Positions 45,740 to 56,745 of a stretch of DNA of 64,000 bases are shown here, one piece after another; the first letter of the stretch is position 1, and the number at the start of each line of letters is the position of its first letter. Location of the stretch: positions 27,171,770 through 27,235,769 of the forward strand of contig OU862923.1 of assembly GCA_917880885.1 (NCBI GenBank), written 5' to 3'. The notes beneath the pieces are model-generated. The model made no database searches. It was not told the DNA's origin and worked only from the letters and a program-made list of their open reading frames with translations. Position numbers and translations under genes: made by a program. The DNA is from Limnephilus marmoratus (lineage: Eukaryota; Arthropoda; Insecta; Trichoptera; Limnephilidae).

Positions 45740-46335
45740 TGGCCAAAAGTTATAGTGATTTATTTTTGCCATGTTGTGCTACCTCCTTTTCAAAGAACGA
45801 AAGCATCAAAATTGTCTTCAGAACCATAAATAAAATATTAGATCTACCGAGGCCTAAGTCTCTAAGTTTCCTCTGGAACTCAACTCAGCTGTTCCGGGCA
45901 TGACAAGGTTTACGTAGGCCACACAGAACGGACGTTCTCCAAAAGGATATCAGAACGCTTTCGAGAAACTCGTAAACTAGGCCACCATGACAAATCAGCA
46001 ATTGCCGAGCATTTAATTGAAATAGGCCATTACTTTGGATTTGTTCCTGAAGTCCTGGGAAGACCCAAAACACATAGTACAAGCCTAAATACAGCAACAA
46101 TTTAAATTCATAAAAATACCATTGATATTAATAGAGATGACAGGGCTAAGCTCAATAGTTATTGGTATCCGGTAATTGAGGGTTACACCAAAACTAAACG
46201 CAGAAAATCTTTTTAAATTAACTTTAATACCAATCCTAATGATGGACACTGTAACGCTGTCCGAAACATTGGCTAAAGAAGGCGGTAGCGCAGCACAGCA
46301 TTATACCCCAAAAATAAATCACAATAATCTATCAA
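45740..46335 (+). pseudogene. Penelope-like element relic: GIY-YIG endonuclease and terminal repeat
   Basis: From about 45885 the plus strand reads SCSGHDKVYVGHTERTFSKR, then HHDKSAIAEHLIEIGH, a GIY-YIG endonuclease (VYVGHT for the YIG strand) of the Penelope type. After one stop near 46103 the typical INRDDRAKLNSYWYPVIE end follows. At 46231-46275 is a hammerhead-like core, CTAATGATGGACACTGTAAC then GCTGTCCGAAAC: the GAAAC box is intact and CTGATGA is changed to CTAATGA. An inverted terminal-repeat piece (GATTTTCATGGCCAAAAGTT) lies at 45748. Reverse transcriptase is absent. Confidence 0.82.
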
Positions 46336-46860
46336 CTCTTTCTTCTTCTTTGTGTGCCCTATCAGGTACCCCCGACGTTGGCGATCACTTTGGAAAATGT
46401 TTCTTTAGTCTTGCGCTGCCCGGAACAGCTCCTCCACATTTCTAATGCCGGTCCACTCTCGTACATTTCGCAGCCAAGACATTTGTCTCCTACCAGGCCC
46501 TCGGCGACCCTCTATCTTGCCTTTCAAGCCTCTAACCTGTTCATGGTATTTACTTTCAAGGTCCATGTTCACATCCATACAGCAAGACTGACCACACATA
46601 ACATTTTAACATTCTCTGCCCGATTTTCTTGCCATTCTTTTAAACTGATATTGTCATTGCAGAAGAGGGATTTCATTTTACTGAACGCAGTTCTTGCTGC
46701 TTCAATTCTGCACCTGACCTATACATCTGAGTCAAGAGTCTCCGTGAGAATACTGCCGAGGTATCTAAATCTTTCCACCTTTTCGACTTTGCAACCATTT
46801 AACTGTATCATTGACCCTTTGCATACAATCTATTCTGAGATATGTATATTACCATCATAG
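46336..46860 (-). pseudogene. RTE/CR1-type LINE 3' fragment
   Basis: The minus strand encodes RRQMSWLRNVREWTGIRNVE then ELFRAAQD, a common LINE C-terminus. Upstream frameshifted pieces include an RT thumb-like YLGSIL-type stretch near 46750. The 3' end has an AAGAAGAAGA-like tail at 46341. 5'-truncated. Confidence 0.8.
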
Positions 46861-47559
46861 TGAGTGGAAAATTCGCTTCCGCAGACGATTGTAGCAGAGG
46901 ATTGACCCCACTACAATTGTATTTTTAATTTTTTTATCGCACAAGACTCCCAACCATCCAGTTAGATGCCAATGGCATTCCTAATTGGGGTAATTTGTGG
47001 GGCTGAAGGTAGTGGGGGGGAAGGATATGGGGAAGAGGTGTGGAAGTACCCAACTATTCAGATTTGGTCACCAAGCACAACTAAAATCATTTCAAGAAAA
47101 GTTTCAATTCTGAATGGTGGTTTTCAGCAGGGCGACACTAAGAGTATCCTCCACTTTGGAACGTGCTACAAATATAATAATAATGATTTCAAAATGGGGC
47201 TCAAAGTTTGGTAGGGTCACGGAGATGCATTTTTTGCTGGGAAAAATGTGTCACTCAAATACCGTGTAACGCCACAGTTGCATTCCATTAGCAACACTAC
47301 CAATAGTCCTACTCCTAGCGTCCACGAGTGGTCTCTTAAGCCCCGCGAGCCCTGGGCAATGTGGCCACTGGCAATACCATCAGCCATAGCAGATAGGAGA
47401 GGATGAATGGCGAATCTCCGGCGCCACAAAACCGGAACCCCCCAGCTAAGGGATGGAAACCCCTACAGAAAACCCTGGCCCTCCGGGTAGGGGGTTGGGC
47501 GAGAGGCTAATAACCCCTCCCTGTAAAAGCAACGCTATTACGAATCCTAACACAGAGCC

Positions 47560-49078
47560 TCGGACAACTACTGGACTTAGGAAAGTACCCGGCAAACAAA
47601 ATAAGGACTTGAAAATTGCTACTTGGAACGCAAGTGTATGTATAGAAGTGGAGCCCTAGGAGAGATCACTAGGGAGATGACGAAATACAAAATTGACATA
47701 ATGGCGGTGCAAGAAACAAGATGGATAGGATCTGAGCCATTTGACACAAGAACACACACGATACTGCACAGTGGAAATGAAAGACACCATAAATTCGGAG
47801 TGGCCTTCATTGTAGACCGGAAAATGGAAAAATGCATATTAGACTTTAAACCCATTAACGAAAGAATGTGCAGCTTACGTATAAAAATGAAATTTTTCAA
47901 TGTAACATTGATCAATGTACATGCTGAAACGGAAGATAAAGAGGACATAATGAAAGATACATACTATCAGAAACTCGAACAGGTCTACGACACATTACCA
48001 TCTAACGACATTAAGATGGTAATTGGGGACTTTAATGCCAAGATAGGACAGGATCCTCTGCTCCAACACATTACAGGAATTAACAGTCTACACAAGGACG
48101 CTAATAATAATGGAACCCGAGTGATTGATTTCGCAGAATCAAGAAACCTAATTGTGGCCTCGATTCAATTTCCAAGAAAAGATATACACAAACGGACCTG
48201 GACATCGCCAGATGGTAGACACCATAACCAAATTGATCATGTCCTGATAGAAAGAAGGGGGGCAACGAGCATCACAAACGTAAGGTCGTATAGGGGTGCC
48301 AACTGTGATTCAGACCACTACATGGTGGTGGCCACCTATAGGAGCCGAATCGCAAACAATAGGACACGGAAACCACCAACTATTCCAAAAATCAATACGG
48401 AGGCTCTAAAAACACCAGAAGGCATAGAGCAGTATGATATATATATCATATCACAACGCCCTTGCAAATAGCCTACCAGGTCAGATCTCTGAGCAGAACT
48501 CCCAAGAATCACTAGAAAAAGACTGGAATGATATAAAAGAAGCAATTGTAAGAGCAGTGGAATCAAGTGTCGGAAACATGCCCAGACAGCCCAGGAACCC
48601 TTGGTTTGATGAAGAGTGTGAAAGAAAGATAGGTGAAAAGAATACACTCAGAAAGAAGTACTTGGAAAGGCCAACAAGAAACAAAAGACAGGCGTACGAA
48701 CAAGCGAGAAAAGAAACAAATAAGCTGATAAGGGGAAAGAAAAGAAAATTCCTGAATAATATTCTGCTGAAAATGGAACAGGACTTTGTTAACAATAATA
48801 GCAGAGAAGCATATAGGGGAGTAAACTTCTTCAAGAAGGGTTTCAAACCGAATACAACACTATGCAAAGACGTTGATGGTTCAATTATATCCGATAAGGA
48901 ACGAATTAAAACCGTGTGGAAAAATTACTTCCATAAACTTCTCAACCCTAATAGCGACCAGAGAAGCCACCCTACTAACATCCCCACTGAATCAAGTAAT
49001 GAAGAATCAGCGAATCCAACAACAATGCCAGAAATAAATGCTGCACTAAAGAAACTTAAAAACAACAAATCACCTGGG
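47560..49078 (+). pseudogene. RTE ORF, endonuclease and N-terminal RT part
   Basis: An apurinic-type endonuclease: KDLKIATWN, MAVQETRWIG (catalytic Glu), MVIGDFNAKIG (Asp and Asn), HHNQIDHVLI (Asp) and CDSDHYMVVA (Asp/His). After a linker, a helical basic stretch and LKKLKNNKSPG lead into the RT. Frameshifts near 47640 and 48440 break an otherwise open frame. The stop-poor sequence suggests recent activity. The ORF is cut at 49078 by the hAT-like insertion. Confidence 0.9.
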
Positions 49079-49461
49079 CAGGGCCGCCGAGAGGGCACGT
49101 TAGCCAAGTCCGAAACTTGGGGCCCGGGCCTAAGGGGGGCCCGGGACGGGCCCCAGATATTTTACTAAAAAATGCCAATGACACTAGGAACTAGGGTTAC
49201 CAGGGCTTGAATTCGAAAAGCCGGTTGCAAGCAGTAAAAAATCCTGATTTCTGTTAAAAAGTCCGGTCTTTGGCTGAAAATAAAATTCAGTAGATTGTAA
49301 TTAGGTTTTATTAACTTGAATTATATTTTTTGCACATTATATTTTTATCCACTAGCAACAGCTTTCAAAAAAATTTGTTTTTCTAGAAATTTCACTGTGA
49401 AATTCGGCACATGTTCATATGTTTGAAGTTGTATTGTGTGAGTAATATTTCTCTTATTGTC

Positions 49462-49710
49462 TCAACTGATAACCTGTTGAACCTGAAAAAATTCGTTCCA
49501 CATTTGCGTTGTGTGGCGTAATCCAAAAAAATTCTGACAAATCTTCAGTAATTGGGTAAAACGAGTGCTATCATTGCAAGCATTTAAGAAAATTACCCAT
49601 TGCTTTTCAGCAAGCTCGTCATAAAGATCGCTTTTTGTTAAGAAAATTTTTAGTAGGCAAAATTTTTCAAATAGTTTAACATCGTCAATGATGATTCCTT
49701 TGTTTCTCAA
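49462..49710 (-). pseudogene. Possible hAT transposase C-terminal remnant
   Basis: An 82-codon minus-strand frame with FTQLLKICQNFFGLRHTTQM followed by WNEFF resembles the end of hAT transposases (LL.I...F..PH.NA..ER.FS). It lies just inside the terminal repeat, where a transposase 3' end is expected. The key residues are degraded, so assignment is tentative. Confidence 0.35.
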
Positions 49711-50016
49711 AAATACAATATAGTCTGTGATATTGTCAAATTATAGCTCCTGATTTTGCTTTAATACATCAAAGCATTTGAATGAGTCCAAAGGTTTTAT
49801 CAAAATATTTATGTAGTCTATGCATTCTGGTACATCAGTTTTATTTCAGTATTTTTCTTATTGCGTTCGCCTTCGTTAATTTCATATTTTTCAAAGAGAT
49901 CTCGTACTTTTAAATGAACGAAGTTAGTTTTCAGGTGGGAAAATGTAATAAACAGTAATTGTTTAATGAAACACTAGTACGAGTATATATTGAATTATTT
50001 GGCGGGCATTACATAA

Positions 50017-50077
50017 GCTGCCATAGCTCAGTGGTCAGAGCATCTGACCGGCAATCAGAAGGACACGGGTTGGCGGC
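50017..50077 (+). pseudogene. tRNA pseudogene (Ala-like, GGC) lacking half of the T arm
   Basis: Acceptor strands GCTGCCA and TGGCGGC pair in all seven positions (one T.G). D arm GCTC...GAGC and anticodon arm TCTGA-CCGGCAA-TCAGA are intact, giving anticodon GGC. The T arm is reduced to ACGGGT: loop and 3' strand are deleted, so no B box remains. A SINE head is an alternative origin. Confidence 0.7.
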
Positions 50078-50129
50078 AAGTATCTTTTATCGGAAGATTT
50101 TTTCAATGTAGATGAGTGTTTTTTTTTTA

Positions 50130-50245
50130 TTTTTACTTGAGCTCCACACAGGAGGCCCTGAGGAAAATAATTTCCCTCAGGGCCTATGTCATCTTTGGGG
50201 ATGCTGTGTGGAGGGTTTTTTAAGGAAAGGAAGGAGATGAGAATT
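50130..50245 (-). mobile_element. A-tailed retroposon family B, truncated copy
   Basis: T-run, then GAGCTCCACACAGGAGGCCC, CCCTCAGGGCCTATGTCATC and GATGCTGTGTGGAGGG. Only the 3' end of the family is present, the usual 5' truncation of a retroposon. Confidence 0.7.
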
Positions 50246-50984
50246 CTGTTTCAGGCTGATAATTATTGCTTATAATAGTTGAACGAAGTTATGTTCGATT
50301 ATTTGACTTAATGACTCTATCGTTCCTTTCAAAGTACAAAGCACTTCGACGATTGAGGTTTTTTCCTTTTCCAGTGAAGGTATTCTTAAATGAAATATAA
50401 CCATCAATGAATGAAGATAGAAAAATATATTTCGTTAGTATCGCTTTCAAAAAACTTTTTGAAAAAGACTGGAGATTTATCTGTTGATAAAAAGAATTAT
50501 TTATAATTATTATATTTATTTATAATATAATCATTTCATCATTTCGTGATACTTTCTTTTAAATAAATAAATTAACATAATTGCATAATTCTTTCAGCTT
50601 TTCTGTTCGTACAGTATAAACTGAAAAATGATTGAAAATTTTCATCACTAAAGATTCTACGTCGAACTCCAATAAATCTGTAGCATGACGTATTAAGTTG
50701 CGCAACGTACTGAAATGTCACTTAAATACCCTTTTTCTTGATTTAATCGCGTTTGCGGATACGTTCATTTTATTTATTTATATTTATCATGCGTATATTG
50801 TTCATTTGATTTATTCAAATTTTTATTTATAAAAAAAATGGAAATAATTGTAATTTATATCGGCCTTGTATTCCTTCCGGATTTCCACAATTTAACACTG
50901 ACCAATTATATACCTACATGGTTTTACAAACACGTACTTTTTTACATTAGCTGCACTGAGGAGAAAGTAATTTTCCTATTGTAT

Positions 50985-51990
50985 CCCGGTGGAGCAACAC
51001 TTAATTCCACTATGATTCACAAGCTGACTCATAGTGGAATAAAACCTTTTTCATGTTCCGAATGCAGTTATACAAGTTCTCAAAGGAGAAGATTTAAAAA
51101 TCCGCAGTATGATTCACAGAAGTGAAAAACCTTTTTCATGCCCTGACTGCAACTATTCGTGTCCTCAAAATGGATATCTAAGAAGTCACTTGCTGACTCA
51201 TAGTGGAGAAAACCTTTTTCGTGTTCAGACTGCAACTATTCATGTACTACGAAGAGAAATCTAAAAATTACATATTTACCCACAGCGGAGAAAGACCTTT
51301 TTCATGTCCTGATTGCAACTATTCCTCTTCTCGAAAAAAGTAACTAAAACGGCACTTGTTAGCTCACAGTAACGAAAAACCCTTTTCTTGTCCCGACTGC
51401 GACCAATTCACGTGCTACACAACGGTTTCCAAAAATGTACATGCTTACCCACACCGGACAAAAACCCTTTTCATATCCCGACTGCAATTATTCATGTTGT
51501 ACAAAGGAACTTCTTAGAAATCATTTGCTTACTCCAAGTGACATAAAACCTTTTACTGTTTCCACTGTGACCTATCATGTTCTACAAAGAGGCGCCAAAA
51601 ATCACATGTTTACGCACAGCAGACACAATTTTCATGTCCGGAATGAAGTTAAACAAGTTTTCAAAAGGACAATTTAAAAATCCACCGTATGATTCACAAA
51701 AGATAAAAACTTTTTTCATGTCCCGACTGCAATTATTTATGTTGTACAAATGAACTTCTTAGAAATCATTTGCTGACTTACAGTGATATAAAACCTCTTA
51801 AATGTTTCTACTGCGACTATTCATGTTCTAAGAAGAGGCACCAAAAAATTACACGTTTACCTACATACAGCAGGCAAAACCATCTTCTTGTCCCGAATGC
51901 AGTTATTCAAGTTCGAAAGGAGATTTAAAAATGCACAGCGCGATTCACAGTGGAGAAAAACCTTTTTCATGTTCTGAGTGTGACTAGGCA
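50985..51990 (+). pseudogene. Decayed C2H2 zinc-finger array inside hAT-like element 2
   Basis: About ten to twelve repeats of a finger with linker are readable across the three plus-strand frames: KLTHSGIKPFSCSECSY, KPFSCPDCNYSCPQNGYL, RSHLLTHSGE, RPFSCPDCNYSSS, MLTHTGQKPFSYPDCNYSC and CPECSYSSSKGDLKMHSAI-like pieces. Each unit has the CX2C...HX3-4H pattern with the conserved TGEKPF-type linker. Frameshifts and stops in nearly every second unit rule out function. Two segments (51480-51640 and 51720-51900) are internal duplicates (LLRNHLLT, SDIKP). No introns are seen. Confidence 0.85.
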
Positions 51991-52696
51991 TGTACCTACT
52001 ACGAAAAATATCTATATGTAATATTATTATATTTAAGCAGTAAACTAACCTGTGTGTACTAACTGAAAAGCATTGTTCTAACTAAAAATCTCGCATAACA
52101 TCAGTCATATGTTATGTTCCTTATGTGTTTTCAGGACATTATAGTACCTTCAAACTCACTACAACACTGACTACAGAAATTTGTGTTTATGTGTATTTCG
52201 TGTTTAGAACACTGACGACTACTGACAACGAAAATAAAATAAAAAATGACGCACAATACAGTCGAGGGATTAATTCTCCGTACAACATAAACGAAAAGGG
52301 TTGCGCTCCCTCCCCCCCAAGTGCGTTACGTAATACTTGAACGGTCCCTTATGAAGAATATGAGCTGGACAACCAACACCCACAATTTATTCTTCCAAGT
52401 TTTGATTCAGATGCTCCCGCATGCACGCAGCACACATCATCGCTTGTATTTGTATATGCTCTTTGGTTTCATTTATTTGATTGAGCGCGACACGGTGTAC
52501 GGGACGCTCAGGCTCAGCGACTGTGATTTTTGCGTGGCATGACAAAAAATCCGGTCTTGGATGAAATCCGGGCGGAGTCCGGTCTAAACCCTTAAAATCC
52601 GGTCACGACCGGATTTATCCGGTCAGATGGTAACCCTACTAGGAACGGACGTGGGCCGGGCGCCTGGGCCCGCACGCTCCGTAGGCCCAACTGTCA

Positions 52697-52832
52697 GAGC
52701 GTGTTCACACACAGCTATAATATGCGAGGGATGGCGTATTTCGGCATATCGTTCGCCGGACATTCCAAATTGGAATATATGGCGAGCGATATGCTGAATT
52801 ACGTCATCCCACGCATGTGTGTGAACACGCTC
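52697..52832. mobile_element. Small MITE in hAT-like element 1
   Basis: 136 bases with inverted ends GAGCGTGTTCACACA (inner bases partly matched), flanked by TCA at 52694-52696 and 52833-52835. Possibly Harbinger-type by TSD length. Confidence 0.72.
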
Positions 52833-52934
52833 TCAGAGCGTGCCACTCACAGCTCAAGCTACAAGCACGCCATGCCGGCCGGCCCGCTGTGGGAGGGGCG
52901 ATGCAGCCGCCCGCCGCGCCACCGCTCATACTCC

Positions 52935-53570
52935 TAGGAAACTTTTTCTGTTCTCTTTCATTACAGAGGAAAAGGATACTTGAACAGTAATTGAAGTGTG
53001 GAGCAATAATTGAATTGTAAATGGTGATGGCGGTTTTTCTGGAAATTTTAGGCCGGATTCTTTCCAAAAAAGATATCTTTTTGCCAATTTTCTTTTGGGT
53101 ATATTCGGCATGTCTATTGAAGTTTAGTTTGGAATCTAATATAACTCCTAAGTATTTGATTTCAGTAACATTTTCAATAATTTCACCACCAATTTTAATT
53201 TTGCTTTCACTGGATGTCTTCTTATTTCCAATCACCATACATTTTGTTTTTAATTTAAGCTTATTTATTTTTAGCCATCTTGATACATCATCTAGTTCAT
53301 TATTTAAAATATTTATTAGTTCTTTATAGTTATCTCCAATTAAGTATATAAGTGTATCATCGGCAAATAGTCGTACTTTGCATTTTGAAAATATTTTCAC
53401 CATGTCATTAATATAGACTTATAGAGTATGAACAATAGGGGTCCAAGGATCGATCCCTGCGGTACTCCTAATTTATTTTCCATTGGTTTTGAAAATTGAT
53501 TATTTATTTTTGTTACCTGTTTTCTTTCTTTCAAATATAATAATTTAATTTAGCCTCAAGATATCTTGAT
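52935..53570 (-). pseudogene. Jockey-like LINE RT relic
   Basis: On the minus strand LGVPQGSILGPLLF, a frameshift, then VRLFADDTLIY with the FADD catalytic motif, TEIKYLGVILDSKLNFNRHA and IAPHFNYCSSILFLC. These are ordered RT palm and thumb blocks of a Jockey/CR1-type element, truncated on both sides. It lies between pieces of hAT-like element 1. Confidence 0.88.
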
Positions 53571-53687
53571 TAACGAAGAATATGTAAATACACACAAACA
53601 AGAAACACAAGTATTTTATTTTGAGTATTCACGATAACTTTTTAAACATTTCCATTGAATAATTATGCTAAATTCGAATGATTGGTA

Positions 53688-54939
53688 GGAAAAAATTCGG
53701 TTTAGGGGCGATAGTCCTAGATATATATTTATTTTTTTATATACTAATTATGGGCTGGAAAATCCGAATTTGAAAGAATTAGGCGTCGGCAAGCAATATT
53801 AACTGAATTAAACGACTTTAAAATTTTCTATACACACACAAGAAAACAAGCCATTTTGAACGCATTCTGACACTACAAGTCATAGAAAAACACCAAAGAT
53901 ATTACACCACATAAAATTAAGTGTAGCCATTAAGCAATAATATCCATAACGTAAAACTTTCCGACACGATACTTCCTCACATGATAATTCATCACATAAC
54001 ACATTAACCTGATGAATTATGACTATCTCATAGCGGCTACGCTAGGTTTGTGTAACATGGTTTGTGCCCCTTTATACCGCCTGCTCGCGTCAAGGCAAGA
54101 AAACATTCCAGTTTTCAAGTAGTTTAGCGGCTACGCTAGGTTTGTGTAACATGGTTTGTGCCCCTTTATACCGCCTGCTCGCGTCAAGGCAAGAAAACAT
54201 TCCAGTTTTCAAGTAATTTAGCGGCTACGCTAGGTTTGTGTAACATGGTTTGTGCCCCTTTATACCGCCTGCTCGCGTCAAGGCAAGAAAACATCCCAGT
54301 TTTCAAGTAGTTTAGCGGCTACGCTAGGTTTGTGTAACATGGTTTGTGCCCCTTTATACCGCCTGCTCGCGTCAAGGCAAGAAAACCATCCCAGTTTTCA
54401 AGTAGTTTAGCGGCTACGCTAGGTTTGTGTAACATGGTTTGTGCCCCTTTATACCGCCTGCTCACGTCAAGGCAAGAAAACATCCCAGTTTTCAAGTAGT
54501 TTAGCGGCTACGCTGGGTTTGTGTAACATGGTTTGTGATAGAAAAGAAAGTGCCCCCTTCATAGCGCCTACTCGCGTCAAGGCAAGAAAACATCCTAGTT
54601 TTCAAGTAGTTTAGCGGCTACGCTAGGTATATGTAACATGGTTTGTGATACAAAAGTGAGTAATTACTTAAATTAGTTATTGATATTATTGCTTAATGGC
54701 AACACTTAATTTTATGTGGTGTAACATCTTTCTTGTTTTTCTATGACTTGTAGTGTCAGAATGCGTTCAAAATGGCTTGTTTTCCTGTGTGTGTATAGAA
54801 AATTTTAAAGTCGTGTAATTCAGTTAATATTGCTTGCCGACGCCTAATTCTTTCAGATTCGGATTTTCCGGCCCATAGTTAGTATAAAAATAACTAGTTT
54901 TATTATCTAGGAATGCCGCCCCTAAACCGAACTTTACCC
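53688..54939. mobile_element. Foldback (Mutator-like?) element FB2
   Basis: GATTGGTA at 53680-53687 and 54940-54947 is an 8-base TSD. Inverted arms share TTCGGTTTAGGGGCG and GGCAAGCAATATTAACTGAA with FB1. Arms lack the internal duplication of FB1 and its outermost 100 bases. The centre is a 94-base array in inverted orientation relative to FB1. Confidence 0.85.
54025..54655 (-). repeat. 94-bp tandem array in FB2
   Basis: GCGGCTACGCT recurs at 54033, 54127, 54221, 54315, 54410, 54504 and 54614, mostly 94 bases apart. The last interval is lengthened by a 14-base addition. It is the same monomer as 895-1310, read on the other strand. Confidence 0.95.
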
Positions 54940-55102
54940 GATTGGTATAATGGTATAAGAAAAGGTAATGAAATAGTATTCCTAGCAGTAGCACAGGTAA
55001 GCATGAACTTATTAATTGTTATCCCCCCCCCGGTAAGTTGTGGGGAGGGGGCCCGGTATAGTCTACTAGACTTGGGGCCCAGATTAGCTGTCGGCGGCCC
55101 TG

Positions 55103-56600
55103 CACCTGGGAAAGACAACCTGCCGGCAGAGTTGTTCAAATATGGAAATGAGCACCTGAGAAATCTGCTACATAAGTTAATAACAAAAATATGGACCTTG
55201 GAAAAAATCCCAGAGGAATGGCAAATAAGCATAATATGTCCAATTCATAAAAAAGGTGACAAGCTAAAATGCGAAAATCATAGAGGCATATCACTTCTAT
55301 GCACAGCATATAAGATCTACACCATGATACTGAAACAAAGAATTGATAAGTACGCAGAAAACCTACTGGGAGAGTATCAGGCAGGCTTCCGCACCGGTAG
55401 ATCCACAACAGACCAACTGTTCACCGTCAGGCAGATCTTGGCAAAGTGCTGGGAGTTTGATATAGACATACACCAACTATTCATAGATTTCAAGCAAGCA
55501 TATGATAGCATAGATCGGGAGTGTCTATATGACATACTACTTCAATTCCAGATTCCACCTAAATTGGTTAGGCTCATCAAAGCCACAATGTCAGACTCAA
55601 GATGTCAGGTCAAAATAGATGGGGAACTGTCCGAAGAATTCACAGTATCGCAGGGACTAAAACAGGGGACGGTCTGGCTCCCACTCTCTTCAACATGGTG
55701 CTCGAACATGTAATAAGAAAAACGCTAATAGACACTGGCTCCAATATTTGTTTCAAGAGCAGTCAAGTTGTCGGATATGCGGATGACATTAACATTGTTG
55801 GAAGATCAATTTCAGCCATTAAGGAGGTCTTCGATCCTTTAGAAACAGCGGCACGGGAAGTAGGACTGCAGGTTAATGTCAACAAAACGAAAATGATGAT
55901 ACAGAGCAGGAACCCTTCACACAGAAGAAGAAGTAGTGCACAATTCAAAGACAACTACTTATACGAAGTGGTCGACCAATTTGCCTACCTGGGCTCCAGT
56001 CTGACAGAGAATAATGAGGATCCAGCAGAAATCAGAAGGAGAATCACAGCAGCCAACAAAACATACTTCTCTTTGCTGCCAGTGTTTAAGTCACGTAGTG
56101 TCCACAGAAAAACCAAAATAACCATATATAAGACCATTGTTAGAACTGTATTGGCATATGGATGTGAGGCGCTGACACTGACGGTAAAGATGGCTGAAAT
56201 GCTGGATACTTTTGAAAGAAAAGTGCTGAGAAGAATATGTGGACCCGTGAAAGAGGGTGAACAGTGGCGCATCCGGCACAATACAGAATTGTATAATATA
56301 TATAAGGCACCTAGCATCTCAACACATATGAGACTCCTGAGGCTGAGATGGGCTGGGCATGTACAAAGAATGCCGGATACACGCGTCCCAAAAAGAATTT
56401 TGACTGGACACCCAGGTGGAAAGAGAAAAGTGGGAAGAGCCAGACTGAGGTGGGAAGACGAAGAGGGGATGTGTAAGAGGGGACGTGTAAGAGGGGATGC
56501 AGCACAGCTTCTCCAGGTACCAAATTGGAAGTCAGCCGCTGAGGACAGGAGGAGTTGGAGGCGACTGTTGCAGGAGGCCAAAGCTCGATATGGGCTGTAG
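55103..56600 (+). pseudogene. RTE ORF, reverse transcriptase and C-terminus
   Basis: Resumes after the duplicated CACCTGGG. RT blocks are in order: ICPIHKKGDKLKCENHRGIS, GEYQAGFRTGRSTTDQLF, LFIDFKQAYDSI (catalytic Asp), then after a one-base shift near 55665 LKQGDGLAPTLFNMVLE and VVGYADDINIVG (catalytic YADD). It ends with LRLRWAGHVQRMPDTRVPKR and LLQEAKARYGL then TAG. This C-terminus is typical of insect RTE-like elements. Confidence 0.92.
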
Positions 56601-56745
56601 CACCATCGAAGAAGAAGAATGATTTCAAAATAATTAATTGTGAACCAACACAAATTAATCAAATAAAATTTACTTGTGCCCTTTGGGATTTGAACCCGTG
56701 ACCTCCGGAATCGTAGTCGAGAGCCTTACGCGACCACGGAGGCTG

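Larger units (their letters stand above)
49192..52638. mobile_element. hAT-like element 2, nested in element 1
   Basis: CTAGGAAC is duplicated at 49184-49191 and 52639-52646, and TAGGGTTACCA is inverted at both ends. 3,447 bases. It carries a possible transposase C-terminus on the minus strand, a tRNA pseudogene, a family B fragment and a zinc-finger relic. Confidence 0.87.
49079..55102. mobile_element. hAT-like element 1, inserted in the RTE ORF
   Basis: The 8-base CACCTGGG is duplicated at 49071-49078 and 55103-55110. Inverted ends are CAGGGCCGCCGAGAG and CAGGGCCGCCGACAG. These are hAT hallmarks. Its own sequence is short and GC-rich (49079-49191, 52647-52696, 52833-52935, 54948-55102). 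Most of its 6 kb is later insertions, so it was probably a MITE without transposase. Confidence 0.9.
47197..56617 (+). mobile_element. RTE-type LINE, full length, interrupted by a hAT-like element
   Basis: A 14-base TSD AATGATTTCAAAAT at 47183-47196 and 56618-56631 delimits it. Without the internal insertion it is about 3.39 kb, the expected size for an RTE element, with a GAAGAAGAAG-type 3' tail at 56608-56617. It encodes endonuclease and reverse transcriptase on the plus strand, antisense to eIF4E2. Confidence 0.92.
46925..56745 (-). mobile_element. SINE A copy split by an RTE element
   Basis: Tail and body at 46925-47196 (minus strand) and head at 56618-56745. The head has box-B-like GGGTTCAAATCCC and TAAGGCTCTCGACTACG. 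The split point carries a duplicated AATGATTTCAAAAT, created by the LINE insertion. Confidence 0.87.

Noticed and set aside
46354..46860. 168-codon plus-strand frame
   Set aside because: Shadow of a minus-strand LINE fragment with recognisable RT C-terminal motifs.
55985..56662. Long minus-strand open frames opposite the RTE reverse transcriptase
   Set aside because: Shadow of the RT coding strand; the translated sequence has no domain pattern.
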